Counted from the first letter of the stretch, positions 27,175 to 38,524 are shown. The stretch is DNA of 64,000 nt from Betaproteobacteria bacterium (GCA_021373185.1 JAJFTF010000024.1:1-64000), one strand, 5' to 3'. Translations and numbers: made by a program. The notes: a model not told the origin generated them from the letters alone.

Positions 27175-29884
27175 CCCGGTAATCCTTGCGGCACAGGCCG
27201 CTCATCTCGCACCAGTCGCAGGCTTGTTCGCTGCCATGGGCGGGCAGCGGCGCGGCGCAGTAGAGGGCGTTGAACAGCTCGCGCAGCCGCAGTTCGACCG
27301 CCTGGCTCAGCGCATAAATTTCGTCCTGCGGCACCGCCTTGATCTCGGCCTCTTCGTCCACCGGCACGAACGCCGCCTCGACCACCGCATCGGCCAGCAG
27401 CAGGGCATAGACCGGCAATTGCACATCCTCGCCCGGCTCTTTCAGCTTCTTTTGCAGGCCGGCGCGGCTCTGGGTCTTGTAGTCGAGCACGGCGAAGGCA
27501 ACTTCGCCATCGTCCGAGCGGGTGTCGACGCGGTCGATCCGGCCTTTCAGGGTAAGATTGCGCCCTTCGTCCAGCGCCAGTTCCAATGTGCGTTTCAGCT
27601 CGCCTTCGTGCCAGCGCCAGCCCTCCCGCTCGCGTGCAACCTGCCAGTCGAGATAGGCGGGTATGCACATTTCCCAGCGCAACGCCCAGGCGCGGGCGAG
27701 GTAGTCGGCCTCCAGCGCCTGCTTGAATTCATCCCGGCTGAGGTCGCGTAGCGCCTGTTCCAGTTCGGCACGCTGCTGACCGCCGATGACCGGGTAACGC
27801 CGGTGGAAGGCGTGCAGGATGGCGTGAACATGTTCGCCGTAATCCTTTTTCTCCAGCGCCTGCTGCACTTCGTCCATTTCGTTCAGGTGCAAAGCATGGC
27901 GCGCATAAAACTGGTAGGGGCAGGCCATCAGGCTGTTGTAGCCGCTGGCGGAAATCACCGGAGGGATCAGCTCATGCGGCAAGATCGGGCGCGAGGTCGG
28001 CGGCGGAGAATGGGGAACGCCGTGCTCTTCCGCCATCGCCTCAATCGACAGGCGCGGCAGCGCTGCGCCGTAAGCCAGCTCGTGAAACGCTTCCAGCCTT
28101 TCTATCCAGGGGCTGGCCAGGTTGGGCTCGGCGTTTTTCTGCGCCTGCCAGGTCACCAGCATGGCGCCGCAACTGGCCAGCAGCGCGGCAAAATCCAGCA
28201 TGGTCAGGCGCAACTCCTGCTCAAAGGTCGGCAGCCCCAGTTGCACCCGCACCGACTGGTTGAAAAAGGCGCTTTCCCGCCCCTGCCCCGGAAAGTGGGC
28301 GGCATCGCCGCCGGCGACGATCACGCCGTCGAAACGGCGCAACCGGGTGGCGCCAAGATGGGTGAACACCACCGGACTGCTGATGCCGGTATCGCGGAAG
28401 GTGGCGGCTTCGAGCTGGCCGTCGAGCCAGCGCCGCCATTCGCTCAGGGAGAACACGCCCTGGTCGCTGCCCAGCTCTTTTTGCAGGCGCGCCAGCAGCC
28501 GCAGCAATTGCTCCCCGGCCAAGTCCTGCGCCAAGCCTTGGCGCAGGCCGAGGACATCCAAGGCTTCGAGCAGGCTGGCAAGCCACGCCGAAAGAGGGCG
28601 CTTGCGCCCGCCAAACCCGGCCTGCGCCTGTTCCAGCCGCGCCAGCAGGTCGAGCACTTCAACTTCATCCTCGCGCCGCGCCAGATTGCGGTAATGGTGC
28701 AGCCCCGATACCACGCTGTGGCGGCGCACCAGTTGCTCCAGGCGATAAACGGCACGTTTGCGCGTAGCGGCATCCCAGTCGGAAAAAATCAGCGGCGACT
28801 TGAGCAGATCGAGCAGGTCGAGATGGTGAAAGCGGCTCGCCATGGCATCGAGCCAGCGCATGACGACGGCGCTCGCCGCCACGGTGGAGAATGTCCAGCC
28901 GGTTTCGTCCGCTACCAGGATCTGGCTGCGCTCCAGCAACGCACGGGCGCGCCGCGCCACCAGCCGATCCTGAACGATCACCGCGATGGCGGTTTTGCCC
29001 TGCCGCAACCAATCGCGAATGGTTTCGCTCAGTGCTGCGGCCTCCTGCTCCAGGCTATGTGCAGGGAACAGCGACAAGGTGGAATTCAGCGGGCTTGCCG
29101 GATGGCTGCGGTCAAAATCTGCGGCGCGTTCGCGCAGGCTCGGCGCTGTCTTTTCCGCCGCTGAATCCGGGAGCTGCCAGGCGGTTTTCAGCAATGCGCC
29201 AATCTCGTTAGCGGGAAAACTTTCATCGCAACCGAACAGTTTCACCGGCTGACGCTCGGCGTAACGGCGGAAAAAATCCTGTTCCATCGGCGTTAGGCCG
29301 GACAGGCCGACTGCATACAACGGGGCGCAAGCATCGTCCGCCAGCCGCCCCAGTCGCAGATGGTAAGCGGCGATAGCGTCCACGCTGTCGTCGCCATTCC
29401 GGCTCATGGCGTACCACAGCTCATGCACCAGGCGCGCCTCGAATTGCAGCGGCGTGCCGGCTCGCGCCTGATAGGCGTCCTCCAGCCAAGCCACGAACTC
29501 GGCATAGGAAGCCGGCAGGCTGGCGCCCTGCCGGGCAATATCGTCGAACAGGCTGAGCAGTTCGCGGCTGATATGCCATAAATCGGCGTCGGCAAACCAG
29601 TTGCGGCTGCGCAAGGCCTGATACAGCAGCGCCGCACGACAACTGTCGGGGGTGACGGGGCGATCCAGCGGCGTTGCTGCGGCCCATTCCGTCAGGGTAA
29701 TCATTCGCGGCAACAGCAGCGCTCTGCCAGCAACTGAGCACAGCGCCGCACCCAAGGCATCGGCGGCGTGGAAATTGGGCAGCAAAATAATCAGACGGGA
29801 CATATCCGGCAGGCGCGCCCGCTCGAGTGCGACGATCTCTCGCGCAGCGGCGTGCAGCAGACTGGATTCGGTGGGTTTAAGCAT
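27155..29884 (-). CDS. addB: AddB-like PD-(D/E)XK nuclease/helicase-related subunit
   Basis: AddB is the partner of AddA in resecting broken DNA ends before RecA loading. The 909-residue protein has an inactive-helicase-like body and a C-terminal nuclease domain with LKGRIDRVD and FAVLDYKTQ. An iron-sulfur cysteine set is formed by [11 protein letters not shown] and [10 protein letters not shown], typical of AddB. It is upstream of, and overlaps, the interrupted addA. Its own frame is intact. With AddA broken, the complex may not work as a helicase. Confidence 0.88.
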   Translation of the reverse strand: MLKPTESSLLHAAAREIVALERARLPDMSRLIILLPNFHAADALGAALCSVAGRALLLPRMITLTEWAAATPLDRPVTPDSCRAALLYQALRSRNWFADADLWHISRELLSLFDDIARQGASLPASYAEFVAWLEDAYQARAGTPLQFEARLVHELWYAMSRNGDDSVDAIAAYHLRLGRLADDACAPLYAVGLSGLTPMEQDFFRRYAERQPVKLFGCDESFPANEIGALLKTAWQLPDSAAEKTAPSLRERAADFDRSHPASPLNSTLSLFPAHSLEQEAAALSETIRDWLRQGKTAIAVIVQDRLVARRARALLERSQILVADETGWTFSTVAASAVVMRWLDAMASRFHHLDLLDLLKSPLIFSDWDAATRKRAVYRLEQLVRRHSVVSGLHHYRNLARREDEVEVLDLLARLEQAQAGFGGRKRPLSAWLASLLEALDVLGLRQGLAQDLAGEQLLRLLARLQKELGSDQGVFSLSEWRRWLDGQLEAATFRDTGISSPVVFTHLGATRLRRFDGVIVAGGDAAHFPGQGRESAFFNQSVRVQLGLPTFEQELRLTMLDFAALLASCGAMLVTWQAQKNAEPNLASPWIERLEAFHELAYGAALPRLSIEAMAEEHGVPHSPPPTSRPILPHELIPPVISASGYNSLMACPYQFYARHALHLNEMDEVQQALEKKDYGEHVHAILHAFHRRYPVIGGQQRAELEQALRDLSRDEFKQALEADYLARAWALRWEMCIPAYLDWQVAREREGWRWHEGELKRTLELALDEGRNLTLKGRIDRVDTRSDDGEVAFAVLDYKTQSRAGLQKKLKEPGEDVQLPVYALLLADAVVEAAFVPVDEEAEIKAVPQDEIYALSQAVELRLRELFNALYCAAPLPAHGSEQACDWCEMSGLCRKDYRDDHDVE

Positions 29885-29971
29885 CAGGACAAAGGTGGCG
29901 AGCGCCCGAAAAAAGTGGGGAATGAGCGGATTTTATCCCGAAACCGGAACACATAAACAACACATTCCCCC

Positions 29972-30000
29972 TTGCCGGAATATTTTGGTTGGTATATAAA
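29972..30000 (+). promoter_or_regulatory. Probable sigma-70 promoter of trxA
   Basis: TTGCCG (29972-29977), 17 bases, TATAAA (29995-30000). It would give a leader of about 160 bases before the trxA ATG. The rest of the 284-bp gap after addB holds an A/C-rich tract and no gene. Confidence 0.5.
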
Positions 30001-30168
30001 GTGAAAAGATAAATTTCACACCCGGCCCACGAGCCGGCAGTTCGTCTGTTGCAACGCAACCAAATAAACAAGCAAAACAACCAAAAAAACATATAAAAAT
30101 CATCAATCGGCCGCAGCATTTCACTATTTTTATCCGTTGATTCTCTTTGAAACTGGAGCAAAAACCCC

Positions 30169-30495
30169 ATGAGCGAACATATTCACTACGTCACCGACGA
30201 CACCTTCGAAGCGGAAGTCCTGCAATCCCCATTGCCCGTGCTGGTCGATTACTGGGCGGACTGGTGCGGCCCGTGCAAGATGATTGCGCCGGTGCTCGAC
30301 GAAGTGGCGCAGGAATATGCCGGGCGCCTAAAGGTCGCCAAACTGAATATCGACGAAAACCAGGCCACACCGCCGAAATACGGCATTCGCGGCATTCCGA
30401 CCCTGATGATTTTCAAGAACGGCAACATCGAGGCGACCAAGGTTGGCGCCCTGTCCAAATCGCAACTGACCGCATTTATTGACAGCAACATATAA
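30169..30495 (+). CDS. trxA: Thioredoxin 1
   Basis: This is the cytoplasmic disulfide reductant. The 108-residue protein has [12 protein letters not shown] (active site WCGPC) and the cis-proline segment RGIPTLMIF. Length is normal and there is no signal peptide. It lies directly upstream of rho, as in many proteobacteria, but a strong hairpin between them suggests mostly separate transcripts. Confidence 0.98.
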   Translation: MSEHIHYVTDDTFEAEVLQSPLPVLVDYWADWCGPCKMIAPVLDEVAQEYAGRLKVAKLNIDENQATPPKYGIRGIPTLMIFKNGNIEATKVGALSKSQLTAFIDSNI

Positions 30496-30505
30496 AGCCA
30501 TTAAC

Positions 30506-30543
30506 CTTGCGCCTGACCTGCCCTTTCTGGGCCCAGGCGCAAG
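30506..30543 (+). terminator. Hairpin after trxA
   Basis: CTTGCGCCTG and CAGGCGCAAG form a 10-bp stem, extended by an inner TGCCC/GGGC stem. Only a weak T-rich stretch (TTAGTTC) follows. A terminator or processing site is likely. Confidence 0.55.
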
Positions 30544-30609
30544 TTAGTTCCCGCCGCACTCTTTCCAGATTCACATTCTCATTCTCTTGATTCACTCGAC
30601 CATACCGCC

Positions 30610-31869
30610 ATGCGCTTATCCGATTTAAAACACCTCCCCGTCACCGAACTCGTCGAAATGGCGATCACCAACGAAATCGATGGTGCCAGCCGCCTGCGCA
30701 AACAGGACCTGATCTTTGCCTTGCTGAAGAACCAGGCAAAGAGAGGCGAAAGCATTTACGGCGAAGGCACGCTGGAAGTCCTGCCGGACGGCTTCGGTTT
30801 CCTGCGCTCGCCCGACACTTCTTACCTGGCCGGGCCGGACGACATTTACGTCAGTCCTTCGCAGATCCGCCGCTTCAACCTGCACACTGGCGATTCCATC
30901 GAAGGCGAGATCCGCACCCCCAAGGAAGGTGAGCGTTATTTCGCGCTGGTCAAGGTAGACAAGGTCAACGGCGAACCGCCGGAGAATTCCAAGCATAAAA
31001 TCCTGTTCGAGAACCTGACGCCGCTGTTTCCGAACCAGCCGCTGATTCTGGAACGCGACATCAAGGCCGAGGAAAACATCACCGGCCGCGTGATCGACAT
31101 GGTGGCACCGATCGGCAAGGGCCAGCGCGGCCTGCTGGTGGCCTCGCCGAAATCCGGCAAGACCGTGATGCTGCAGCACATCGCCCACGCCATCACCGCC
31201 AACCACCCTGAAGTGATCCTGATCGTTCTGCTGATCGACGAGCGCCCGGAAGAAGTGACGGAAATGACGCGCACGGTGCGCGGCGAAGTGGTCGCCTCCA
31301 CCTTCGACGAACCGGCCACACGCCACGTTCAGGTCGCCGAAATGGTGCTGGAAAAAGCCAAGCGCCTGGTTGAACACAAAAAAGATGTGGTGATCCTGCT
31401 CGACTCGATCACCCGCCTGGCACGCGCCTACAACACCGTGGTGCCGGCTTCCGGCAAGGTGCTGACCGGCGGCGTGGACGCCAACGCCCTGCAGCGCCCC
31501 AAGCGCTTCTTCGGTGCGGCGCGCAACATCGAGGAAGGCGGCTCGCTGACCATCATCGCGACGGCATTGGTGGACACCGGATCGCGCATGGACGATGTGA
31601 TCTACGAGGAATTCAAGGGTACCGGCAACATGGAAATCCACATGGATCGCAAGATGGCGGAGAAGCGCATTTATCCGGCGATCAACGTCAACCGTTCCGG
31701 CACGCGCAAGGAAGAATTGCTGATCAAGCCCGACATCCTGCAAAAAATCTGGGTGCTGCGTAAGCTGCTATACCCGATGGACGACCTGGAAGCGATGGAG
31801 TTTCTCCTCGACAAGGTGCGTTCCACCAAGAACAATGCCGACTTCTTCGACTCGATGCGCAGAGGCTGA
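30610..31869 (+). CDS. rho: Transcription termination factor Rho
   Basis: Rho is the hexameric RNA helicase that ends untranslated transcripts. The 419-residue protein has the N-terminal Rho_N helices ([11 protein letters not shown]), the RNA-binding cold-shock-like domain (GFGFLRSPD) and an F1-like ATPase with [11 protein letters not shown] and a Q-loop region ([12 protein letters not shown]). Length and order are standard. It is followed by rpmE. Confidence 0.99.
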   Translation: MRLSDLKHLPVTELVEMAITNEIDGASRLRKQDLIFALLKNQAKRGESIYGEGTLEVLPDGFGFLRSPDTSYLAGPDDIYVSPSQIRRFNLHTGDSIEGEIRTPKEGERYFALVKVDKVNGEPPENSKHKILFENLTPLFPNQPLILERDIKAEENITGRVIDMVAPIGKGQRGLLVASPKSGKTVMLQHIAHAITANHPEVILIVLLIDERPEEVTEMTRTVRGEVVASTFDEPATRHVQVAEMVLEKAKRLVEHKKDVVILLDSITRLARAYNTVVPASGKVLTGGVDANALQRPKRFFGAARNIEEGGSLTIIATALVDTGSRMDDVIYEEFKGTGNMEIHMDRKMAEKRIYPAINVNRSGTRKEELLIKPDILQKIWVLRKLLYPMDDLEAMEFLLDKVRSTKNNADFFDSMRRG

Positions 31870-32007
31870 GAAAACATTCCGGTCGTGGCGGTCTGATGAA
31901 CGCCACGATAAATGAACTTGATAACAAGCGATTTTTAAGGGATAATCCCGTTTTTTAAGAATTGGGCTCCCAAAAAGCCGCCAGATTCCCCCTGAGGACT
32001 TTAAAGC

Positions 32008-32211
32008 ATGAAACCGGAAATTCATCCAGAGTACAACGAAATCGATGTAACCTGCAGTTGCGGCACCAAGTTCAAGACCCGCTCCACCATGAGCAAGGCG
32101 CTGAACATCGAAGTTTGCTCAATGTGCCACCCGTTCTACACCGGCAAGCAGAAGACCATCGACACCGCCGGTCGCGTCGAGAAGTTCCGTCAGAAATACG
32201 GCATGAAGTAA
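32008..32211 (+). CDS. rpmE: 50S ribosomal protein L31 (zinc-binding form)
   Basis: This 67-residue protein starts [22 protein letters not shown] at 16-18 and CSMC at 37-40 are the zinc ligands of the C+ form of L31. It lies downstream of rho. An intrinsic terminator follows at 32235-32262. Confidence 0.97.
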   Translation: MKPEIHPEYNEIDVTCSCGTKFKTRSTMSKALNIEVCSMCHPFYTGKQKTIDTAGRVEKFRQKYGMK

Positions 32212-32234
32212 TTCGACGCATCGCAGCGACATCC

Positions 32235-32262
32235 AAAGGCAGCTTGAGGCTGCCTTTTTTGT
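32235..32262 (+). terminator. Intrinsic terminator of rpmE
   Basis: GGCAGC-TTGAG-GCTGCC stem followed by TTTTTTGTTT. Confidence 0.9.
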
Positions 32263-32296
32263 TTATGTACTGCCGGTTGGTTTAAAATACTCCGTC

Positions 32297-33751
32297 ATGA
32301 AACTCACGCGCGCGTTCAGATTGGTTGTCGGCCTGCTCTGCCTGGCCCCGCTCGCCAATTGCGCCGTCAACCCGGTGACCGGGCAGCAAAACTTCGTCAC
32401 GATGTCCGAAAGCGACGAGGTTCGCACCGGCAAGCAGGCCGATGCAGATGTGCGCAAGGAATACGGGGTCTATGACAACCCGGCGCTGCAACGCTACGTC
32501 AACGAGGTTGGCCAGCGCCTCGCGCAGAAAAGCCATCGCGCCAATCTGGAATACCACTTCACCGTCGTCGACAGCCCGGAAATCAACGCCTTTGCGCTGC
32601 CCGGCGGCTATATCTACATCACCCGCGGCATCATGGCTTACCTGAACACCGAGGCCGAGCTGGCCGCCGTACTGGGGCACGAAATCGGTCACGTCACTGC
32701 GCGCCACGGCGTGCGCCAGCAAAGCGCGTCAATGGCCGCCAACATCGGCATCGTGCTGGGCTCGATCCTGGTGCCGGAATTGCGCTCACAAGGCGCGCAG
32801 GATCTGCTCAACCAGTTCGGCGGGGCGTTGATATCCGGTTACGGACGCGATCACGAACTGGAGGCCGACCGTCTGGGCGCGGAATATCTGGCGCGCGCCG
32901 GTTACAATCCGCAAGCGATGGTGAAGGTGATCGGCATCCTGAAAAACCAGGAACTATTCGATGCCCAGGTCGCCCGCGAAGAAGGCCGCGAACCGAGGCG
33001 CTACCACGGCCTGTTCGCCACTCACCCGGACAACGACACCCGGCTCAGGGAAGTGGTCGGCGAAGCCGACCGCCTGGCGCTGCCCGGAGCTGACAATCGC
33101 CAGGCTGCCTATCTGGCCCAACTCAATGGGCTGATTTTTGGCGACAGTCCGAATCAGGGCATCGTTCGCGGCAACCGCTTCCTGCACGGAGAGCTGGGCT
33201 TTGCACTGGACTTCCCCGCTGGCTGGAAAATCAGGAACCAGCCTGACAAGGTCGCCGCGTTCAGCCCGGCCAACGATGCAGCGATCGAGTTACAGATGGC
33301 CGGCCCCGCACGCGCCACGCCGGCTGACTTCCTGCGCCGTACTTTCCGACTGGACAGCGGCAACGAACTGGATACCGCGCCGATCAACGGTTTGCCCGCT
33401 GCCGTCATCAGCGGCACCCGCCAAGGCAAGCCGATCAAGGTTGGAACCATTTACCTCAAGGAAAAAACCTTCGTCCTGGCCGCCACGGCGAAATCCCCCG
33501 CCGTTTACAACCGCTACCGGGAACCCATATCCGCCGCAATCGCCAGTTTTCACGCCCTGCAGGATGCCGAGCGCAAACTGGCAAAACCCACGCTTATCCA
33601 CATTCGCCCCGCCAAAAAGGGAGAAACCTTCGCCAGCCTGGCGAGCCAGACGCCCCTCGGCAAAAATGCCGATGGCTACCTGCGCCTGATGAACCACGCC
33701 TACCCGACTGGCGAGCCGCAGCCAGGGCAATCGCTTAAAACCATAGAATAA
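32297..33751 (+). CDS. M48-family metalloprotease, probable lipoprotein (BepA-like)
   Basis: This 484-residue envelope protein has the zinc motif HEIGH in VLGHEIGHVTARHG and a downstream conserved ELEADRLG with the third ligand. The N-terminus is a signal peptide ending APLANC; this resembles a lipobox with Cys22, though Asn before Cys is unusual. The C-terminal 150 residues hold a beta-rich domain and end with a LysM-like stretch (RPAKKGETFASLAS). BepA-type proteases watch over outer-membrane protein assembly; that role is inferred from family. The next gene begins 10 bases on. Confidence 0.9.
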   Translation: MKLTRAFRLVVGLLCLAPLANCAVNPVTGQQNFVTMSESDEVRTGKQADADVRKEYGVYDNPALQRYVNEVGQRLAQKSHRANLEYHFTVVDSPEINAFALPGGYIYITRGIMAYLNTEAELAAVLGHEIGHVTARHGVRQQSASMAANIGIVLGSILVPELRSQGAQDLLNQFGGALISGYGRDHELEADRLGAEYLARAGYNPQAMVKVIGILKNQELFDAQVAREEGREPRRYHGLFATHPDNDTRLREVVGEADRLALPGADNRQAAYLAQLNGLIFGDSPNQGIVRGNRFLHGELGFALDFPAGWKIRNQPDKVAAFSPANDAAIELQMAGPARATPADFLRRTFRLDSGNELDTAPINGLPAAVISGTRQGKPIKVGTIYLKEKTFVLAATAKSPAVYNRYREPISAAIASFHALQDAERKLAKPTLIHIRPAKKGETFASLASQTPLGKNADGYLRLMNHAYPTGEPQPGQSLKTIE

Positions 33752-33761
33752 AGCCTTCCCC

Positions 33762-35414
33762 ATGAATCGACCCGCAACTCCCATCCATGCCGACAGCCGC
33801 TTGACCATTTTCATGCTGGCGGCACTTTGCTTGGCCTGGATACTCCCTGGCCTGATCGGCCACCAGCCATGGAAGCCCGACGAAGCTTACAGCTTCGGGC
33901 TGGTTTACCACATTTTACAGAGCGGCGACTGGATCGTACCGACCCTGGGCGGCGAACCGTTCATGGAAAAGCCGCCGCTGTACTACCTCAGCGCGGCACT
34001 ATTCGGAAAAATGTTTTCGCCCTTACTCGCGCCGCACGATGCGGCGCGCCTGGCTACCGGATTTTTCATGGCGCTGACGCTGCTGTTCACCGGCATCACC
34101 GGTAGGGCGTTATGGGGCAAAAGCCATGGCCGCCTCACTGTCCTGATCCTGATCGGTTGCCTCGGCTTGCTGATCCGCGGCCATGAAATGATCACCGACA
34201 TTGCGCAGCTGACCGGCTTTGCCGCAGCCATTTACGGTTTCGCCCTGAGTCGGCGGCGCGTCCTGCTAGCCGGCTTCTGGCTCGGCACCGGCGCCGGCAT
34301 CGGCTTCATGTCCAAGGGACTGCTGGCACCGGGAATCATCGGCGTAACCGCCGTGTTGTTGCCGATCCTGTTCCGCAGTTGGCGCAGCCGAAGCTATGCT
34401 TCCTGCCTGGCGGTCGCGTTCCTCGCGATCCTGCCCTGGCTGATCGTTTGGCCTACCCTGCTCTACCTGCGTTCGCCGGATCTGTTCATGGAATGGTTCT
34501 GGGTCAACAATCTGGGGCGATTCCTCGGCTTTGCCCATCTCGGCCCCGGCAATGGCCACTGGCATTATTTCGAAATCCTGCCCTGGTTTGCCTGGCCAGC
34601 TTGGCCAATTGCACTGTGGACACTGTGGCATGGCAGGCGCGCCGGCCTGGCGCGCCCCGAGATCCAGCTTGCACTGACCCTTTTCCTGGTCATGCTGGCA
34701 GTATTGAGCGCGGCCTCTGACGCACGCGAAGTATATGCCCTGCCGATGCTGCTACCGCTTGCCCTACTTGCCGCGCCGGGCGTCGCCAGCCTGCGACGCG
34801 GTGCCGCCAGCGCGCTGAACTGGTTCAGCATCATGACCTTCGGTTTCTTTGGCGGGCTGTTCTGGTTCTTCTGGTTTGCCATGGTCAGCGGCCACCCTGC
34901 GGCGCGGGCAGAGCATTTGCGCGGATTGCAACCCGGTTATACCCCGGTCTTCGAGCCGCTGCATTTCGCCATCGCCCTGCTGGCAACCATCGCCTGGATA
35001 ATTATCGTATTCCGGGTGAAATCCCTGCCGCGCAACCCGCGCACGGTCATCAACTGGGCTGCCGGCGTTACCCTGGTTTGGGTCATGATCATGACGCTGT
35101 GGCTGCCTTGGCTCGATGCAGGCAAGAGCTACCGCTCCATGTTCGCATCACTGCAGCAGGCGCTACCTGCCCGGCATGCATGCCTCGCCAGCAGCAATCT
35201 GGGCGAACCGCAGCGCGCACTGCTGGAGTACTACACCAACCTCACCACCCGACGGGTCGAGGTTTACAAAGGTATCGAGTGCGATTTGTTGCTGGCACAA
35301 GGCAATGCCAATGACCCGGACACTCCTCCCGGCGCAGACTGGCAAAAGATTTGGCAAGGCAGCCGGCCCGGCGACAAGTCGGAACGCTACCGTCTGTTCC
35401 AGCGCGTGCCTTGA
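33762..35414 (+). CDS. ArnT-like glycosyltransferase (GT39/PMT family) membrane protein
   Basis: This 550-residue protein has about 11-12 membrane helices. The first periplasmic loop carries WKPDEAYSF, the acidic motif of ArnT/PMT-type enzymes that use polyprenyl-phosphate sugars, followed by MEKPPLYYL. It probably transfers a sugar to lipid A or another envelope acceptor; the donor and acceptor cannot be told. No arn biosynthesis genes lie nearby. It is flanked tightly by the M48 protease gene and mobA. Confidence 0.85.
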   Translation: MNRPATPIHADSRLTIFMLAALCLAWILPGLIGHQPWKPDEAYSFGLVYHILQSGDWIVPTLGGEPFMEKPPLYYLSAALFGKMFSPLLAPHDAARLATGFFMALTLLFTGITGRALWGKSHGRLTVLILIGCLGLLIRGHEMITDIAQLTGFAAAIYGFALSRRRVLLAGFWLGTGAGIGFMSKGLLAPGIIGVTAVLLPILFRSWRSRSYASCLAVAFLAILPWLIVWPTLLYLRSPDLFMEWFWVNNLGRFLGFAHLGPGNGHWHYFEILPWFAWPAWPIALWTLWHGRRAGLARPEIQLALTLFLVMLAVLSAASDAREVYALPMLLPLALLAAPGVASLRRGAASALNWFSIMTFGFFGGLFWFFWFAMVSGHPAARAEHLRGLQPGYTPVFEPLHFAIALLATIAWIIIVFRVKSLPRNPRTVINWAAGVTLVWVMIMTLWLPWLDAGKSYRSMFASLQQALPARHACLASSNLGEPQRALLEYYTNLTTRRVEVYKGIECDLLLAQGNANDPDTPPGADWQKIWQGSRPGDKSERYRLFQRVP

Positions 35415-35419
35415 TCGGC

Positions 35420-36022
35420 ATGACCGGGCAAGCCAAAATTTCCGCGGTCATCCTGGCGGGCGGCCAAGCCCGGCGCATGGGCGGCACCGACAAAGGCTTG
35501 GCGTTGCTTGGTGGCCGTCCGCTGCTCGCCTGGGTGCTGGAATGCCTCGCACCGCAAGTCGATGAACTGTTCATCAGCGCCAACCGCAATCTCGACCGAT
35601 ATCGCCAATTCGACCGGCCGGTGCTGACGGATGTCTCGCCGGATTTCCACGGGCCGCTCGCCGGGCTGTGCCGCGCCATGACCGAGGCGACCCATCCGCT
35701 GATTCTGTGTGCGCCGTGCGATACTCCATTTCTCCCCACCGATCTGGCTGAACGCCTGTCCAGTGCGCTGGAAAAAAGTGGCGCGGATATTGCCCTACCG
35801 GTTTGCGGCGGGCAGGTTCACCGTGCAGCCTGTTTGTGCCGGCGCAGCCTGCTGCCCGGCCTGGCGCTTTTCATCGACCAGGGCGGGCGCCGGGTCGGCG
35901 AATGGCAAGCGGGGCTTCGCTGTATTGAGGTGCCCTTCGATGACGAACGCGCGTTTCTCAACTTTAATACGGCGGACGAGTTGGCCGTCGGCGAACGCCT
36001 GATCACTCCTCCCGATAGATAG
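35420..36022 (+). CDS. mobA: MobA, molybdenum cofactor guanylyltransferase
   Basis: MobA attaches GMP to molybdopterin to make the bis-MGD cofactor. The 200-residue protein has the GTP-binding signature LAGGQARRMGG with the following DKGL. Further conserved parts are LCAPCDTPF and FLNFNTADEL. ATG 35420 is chosen because the conserved start follows at once; the longer frame upstream lies inside the preceding gene. A terminator follows. Confidence 0.95.
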   Translation: MTGQAKISAVILAGGQARRMGGTDKGLALLGGRPLLAWVLECLAPQVDELFISANRNLDRYRQFDRPVLTDVSPDFHGPLAGLCRAMTEATHPLILCAPCDTPFLPTDLAERLSSALEKSGADIALPVCGGQVHRAACLCRRSLLPGLALFIDQGGRRVGEWQAGLRCIEVPFDDERAFLNFNTADELAVGERLITPPDR

Positions 36023-36026
36023 AAAT

Positions 36027-36056
36027 AAAAAAAGCCCGGCACGCCGGGCTTTTTTA
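36027..36056. terminator. Bidirectional intrinsic terminator between mobA and pbpG
   Basis: AAAAAAAGCCCGGC-AC-GCCGGGCTTTTTT lies between convergent genes. Confidence 0.93.
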
Positions 36057-36078
36057 TGCTGCGCGGTTGGGATCGCCT

Positions 36079-37071
36079 CTAGCTATCCGATGCGTGGCCA
36101 GCCGCCACGATAGTCTTCCAGCCCTTTTTGGGCGTATTGGCCATGGCCGCGCGAAGCTTGACGCCGCGGCTGCTTTCCATCCATTTCTTGATGCGCTGGG
36201 CATCGCCAATACGCGATTGTTTACCCCACGAATCAAGCAACACGATAATCATCGGCTGATTGGCGATGCTTGCCTGCATCACCAGGCAATGTCCCGCCTC
36301 GTTGATAAAACCGGTTTTGGAAACCCCAATATCCCAAGCCTTGTTTCGCACCAGCAAGTTGGTATTCTTGAATTGCATGCGCTGCGATTTGCCGCGCACC
36401 GCTACGTCATAGGAACCTGTGGTGGTGATATCGCGGATCAAGGGATAGTTGTAAGCGGCATTTACCATCTTGACCAGATCCTGGGCGGTCGAAGTATTGT
36501 CGCTGTTGAGGCCGGTAGAATCGACAAACCGGGTGTGCCTCATATTGAGGTTGGCAGCCTTGCGATTCATGGCGGCGACAAAAGAAGGAAATCCGCCGGG
36601 GTAGGCGCGCGCCAAAGCTGCCGCAGCGCGATTTTCGGAAGACATCAACGCCAGTTGCAGAGCTAGGTGGCGGCTGAGCGTGGTACCCACCTTGAGCCGG
36701 GAATGCGTGCCTTTCAGTGAATCCCTGTCCTCACTGCCGATGGCAATTTTCTCATCCAGCGGCAGTTGCGCATCCAGCACCACCATCGCCGTCATCAATT
36801 TGGTAATAGAGGCAATCGGCATGCGCATGTCGGCATTCTTGCCAAACAATGCACGACCGGTCGTCTGATCGACCACCATCGCCGACGACGAACGCAGATT
36901 AAGGCCGGAATGGCGAAAAGCGGCAGAGGTGCCGTCATTTTCAAATTGCAGTTCGGCCTGAGGTACAAAACCCGTAACTGGTTCGGCCTGGCCTTGCGCT
37001 GTGCCGGTTTCGCCAGCCATAACGGTGGATGCCGCCAGCAATGCGCACCCTGCTATCCAGTTCAACTGCAT
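36079..37071 (-). CDS. pbpG: PbpG-like D-alanyl-D-alanine endopeptidase (PBP7/8)
   Basis: This periplasmic penicillin-binding protein cleaves peptidoglycan cross-links. The 330-residue protein has a signal peptide (cleavage near VMAGE), SxxK in ASITKL, SxN in MSSENR and KTG in VSKTGF. ATG 37071 is chosen because GGGAGGG lies just upstream; an in-frame TTG at 37083 would place that site inside the gene. Length fits PBP7. Confidence 0.95.
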   Translation of the reverse strand: MQLNWIAGCALLAASTVMAGETGTAQGQAEPVTGFVPQAELQFENDGTSAAFRHSGLNLRSSSAMVVDQTTGRALFGKNADMRMPIASITKLMTAMVVLDAQLPLDEKIAIGSEDRDSLKGTHSRLKVGTTLSRHLALQLALMSSENRAAAALARAYPGGFPSFVAAMNRKAANLNMRHTRFVDSTGLNSDNTSTAQDLVKMVNAAYNYPLIRDITTTGSYDVAVRGKSQRMQFKNTNLLVRNKAWDIGVSKTGFINEAGHCLVMQASIANQPMIIVLLDSWGKQSRIGDAQRIKKWMESSRGVKLRAAMANTPKKGWKTIVAAGHASDS

Positions 37072-37246
37072 ATTCCCTCCCAAAGGCCGAAAACCAAAGC
37101 TCTAGCGAAAATTTTATACCTGTCGCCCGACAATGTAAATCCATTTTCTAGATATATCGGCTTATCACCATAATTTATTTAGGTAAATTTAAAATGCATC
37201 TTCCGAAAAACAGCTTGCGCCGTAAATCATTCACGAAAGCCGGAAC

Positions 37247-38497
37247 CTATGCCATCCGCTCCACCATCTCCTGGCCGAAGGCCGAACAGGAAACCTGGGT
37301 TGCGCCGTCCATCAATCGGGCGAAATCATAAGTCACCTTCTTCGCCAGAATCGCCCGTTCCATCGACCTGACGATGAGATCGGCGGCTTCGAGCCATCCC
37401 ATGTGGCGCAACATCATTTCCGCAGACAGGATGATCGAACCGGGATTGACGTAATCCTTGCCGGCATACTTCGGCGCGGTGCCATGAGTCGCTTCGAACA
37501 TCGCCACGCTGTCGGAAAGATTGGCGCCCGGCGCGATGCCGATGCCGCCCACCTGCGCCGCCAGGGCATCGGAAATGTAATCGCCGTTCAGGTTCAGGGT
37601 GGCGATCACGTCATAATCTTCCGGTCGCAACAGAATCTGCTGCAGGAAGGCGTCGGCGATCACGTCCTTGATGACGATGCCGCCGAATTTATCCGAGAGT
37701 TTCATCCATGGGCCGCCGTCCAGCAGTTCAGCGCCGAATTCGCGCCGCGCCAGTTCATAACCCCATTTCTTGAAACCGCCCTCGGTGAATTTCATGATGT
37801 TGCCTTTGTGCACCAGGGTCACAGAGCTGCGCTTATTATCGATGGCGTACTGGATGGCCTTGCGCACCAGACGCTCGGTACCTTCAAGCGATACCGGCTT
37901 GATGCCGATCGACGAGGAATCGGGAAAGCGGATTTTCGTTACGCCCATTTCCTGCTGCAAAAACTGGATTACCTTTTTCACTTCCGGCGAGCCGGCTTCC
38001 CATTCCACGCCGGCATAAATGTCTTCGGTATTTTCGCGGAAAATCACCATGTCGGTTTTCTCCGGCGCTTTCACCGGGCTGGGAACTCCCTGGAAATAGC
38101 GCACCGGGCGCAGGCAGACATAAAGATCGAGCTGCTGGCGCAACGCCACGTTGAGCGAGCGGATGCCGCCCGATACCGGCGTGGTCAGCGGCCCCTTGAT
38201 GGACACCACGTAATCCCTCAGCGCCTGGACAGTTTCCTCTGGCAGCCAGGTGTCGGCGTCATAAACCTTGGTGGCTTTCTCGCCGGCGTAGATTTCCATC
38301 CAGGCAATCTTGCGCTTGCCGCCATAGGCTTTGTCCACCGCCGCATCCACCACTTTGCGCATCACCGGGGTGATATCCACGCCGGTGCCATCGCCCTCGA
38401 TAAAGGGGATAATCGGATTAACCGGGACAGTCAGGGAAAAATCGGCGTTAACCGTGATTTTGCTGCCTTGGGGCGGCACTTGAAATTTTTGCGACAT
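37247..38497 (-). CDS. icd: NADP-dependent isocitrate dehydrogenase
   Basis: This TCA-cycle enzyme makes 2-oxoglutarate. The 416-residue protein has [10 protein letters not shown] at the N-terminus, the phosphorylatable-serine region RSLNVALRQ with its arginines, and the coenzyme loop [10 protein letters not shown]. Length and composition are those of the E. coli-type homodimer. It is divergent from rluE with 33 bases between the ATGs. Confidence 0.98.
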   Translation of the reverse strand: MSQKFQVPPQGSKITVNADFSLTVPVNPIIPFIEGDGTGVDITPVMRKVVDAAVDKAYGGKRKIAWMEIYAGEKATKVYDADTWLPEETVQALRDYVVSIKGPLTTPVSGGIRSLNVALRQQLDLYVCLRPVRYFQGVPSPVKAPEKTDMVIFRENTEDIYAGVEWEAGSPEVKKVIQFLQQEMGVTKIRFPDSSSIGIKPVSLEGTERLVRKAIQYAIDNKRSSVTLVHKGNIMKFTEGGFKKWGYELARREFGAELLDGGPWMKLSDKFGGIVIKDVIADAFLQQILLRPEDYDVIATLNLNGDYISDALAAQVGGIGIAPGANLSDSVAMFEATHGTAPKYAGKDYVNPGSIILSAEMMLRHMGWLEAADLIVRSMERAILAKKVTYDFARLMDGATQVSCSAFGQEMVERMA

Positions 38498-38518
38498 GTT
38501 TACTCCGGGTCAGTCCTA

Positions 38519-38524
38519 TATAAT
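38519..38524 (+). promoter_or_regulatory. Possible -10 element of rluE
   Basis: TATAAT sits 6 bases before the rluE ATG. A transcript from it would begin at about the A of the start codon. No good -35 hexamer is seen, which lowers confidence. Confidence 0.35.

Noticed and set aside
27803-29164. 453-codon open frame opposite addB
   Set aside because: Shadow of a GC-rich gene with clear AddB motifs; no independent support.
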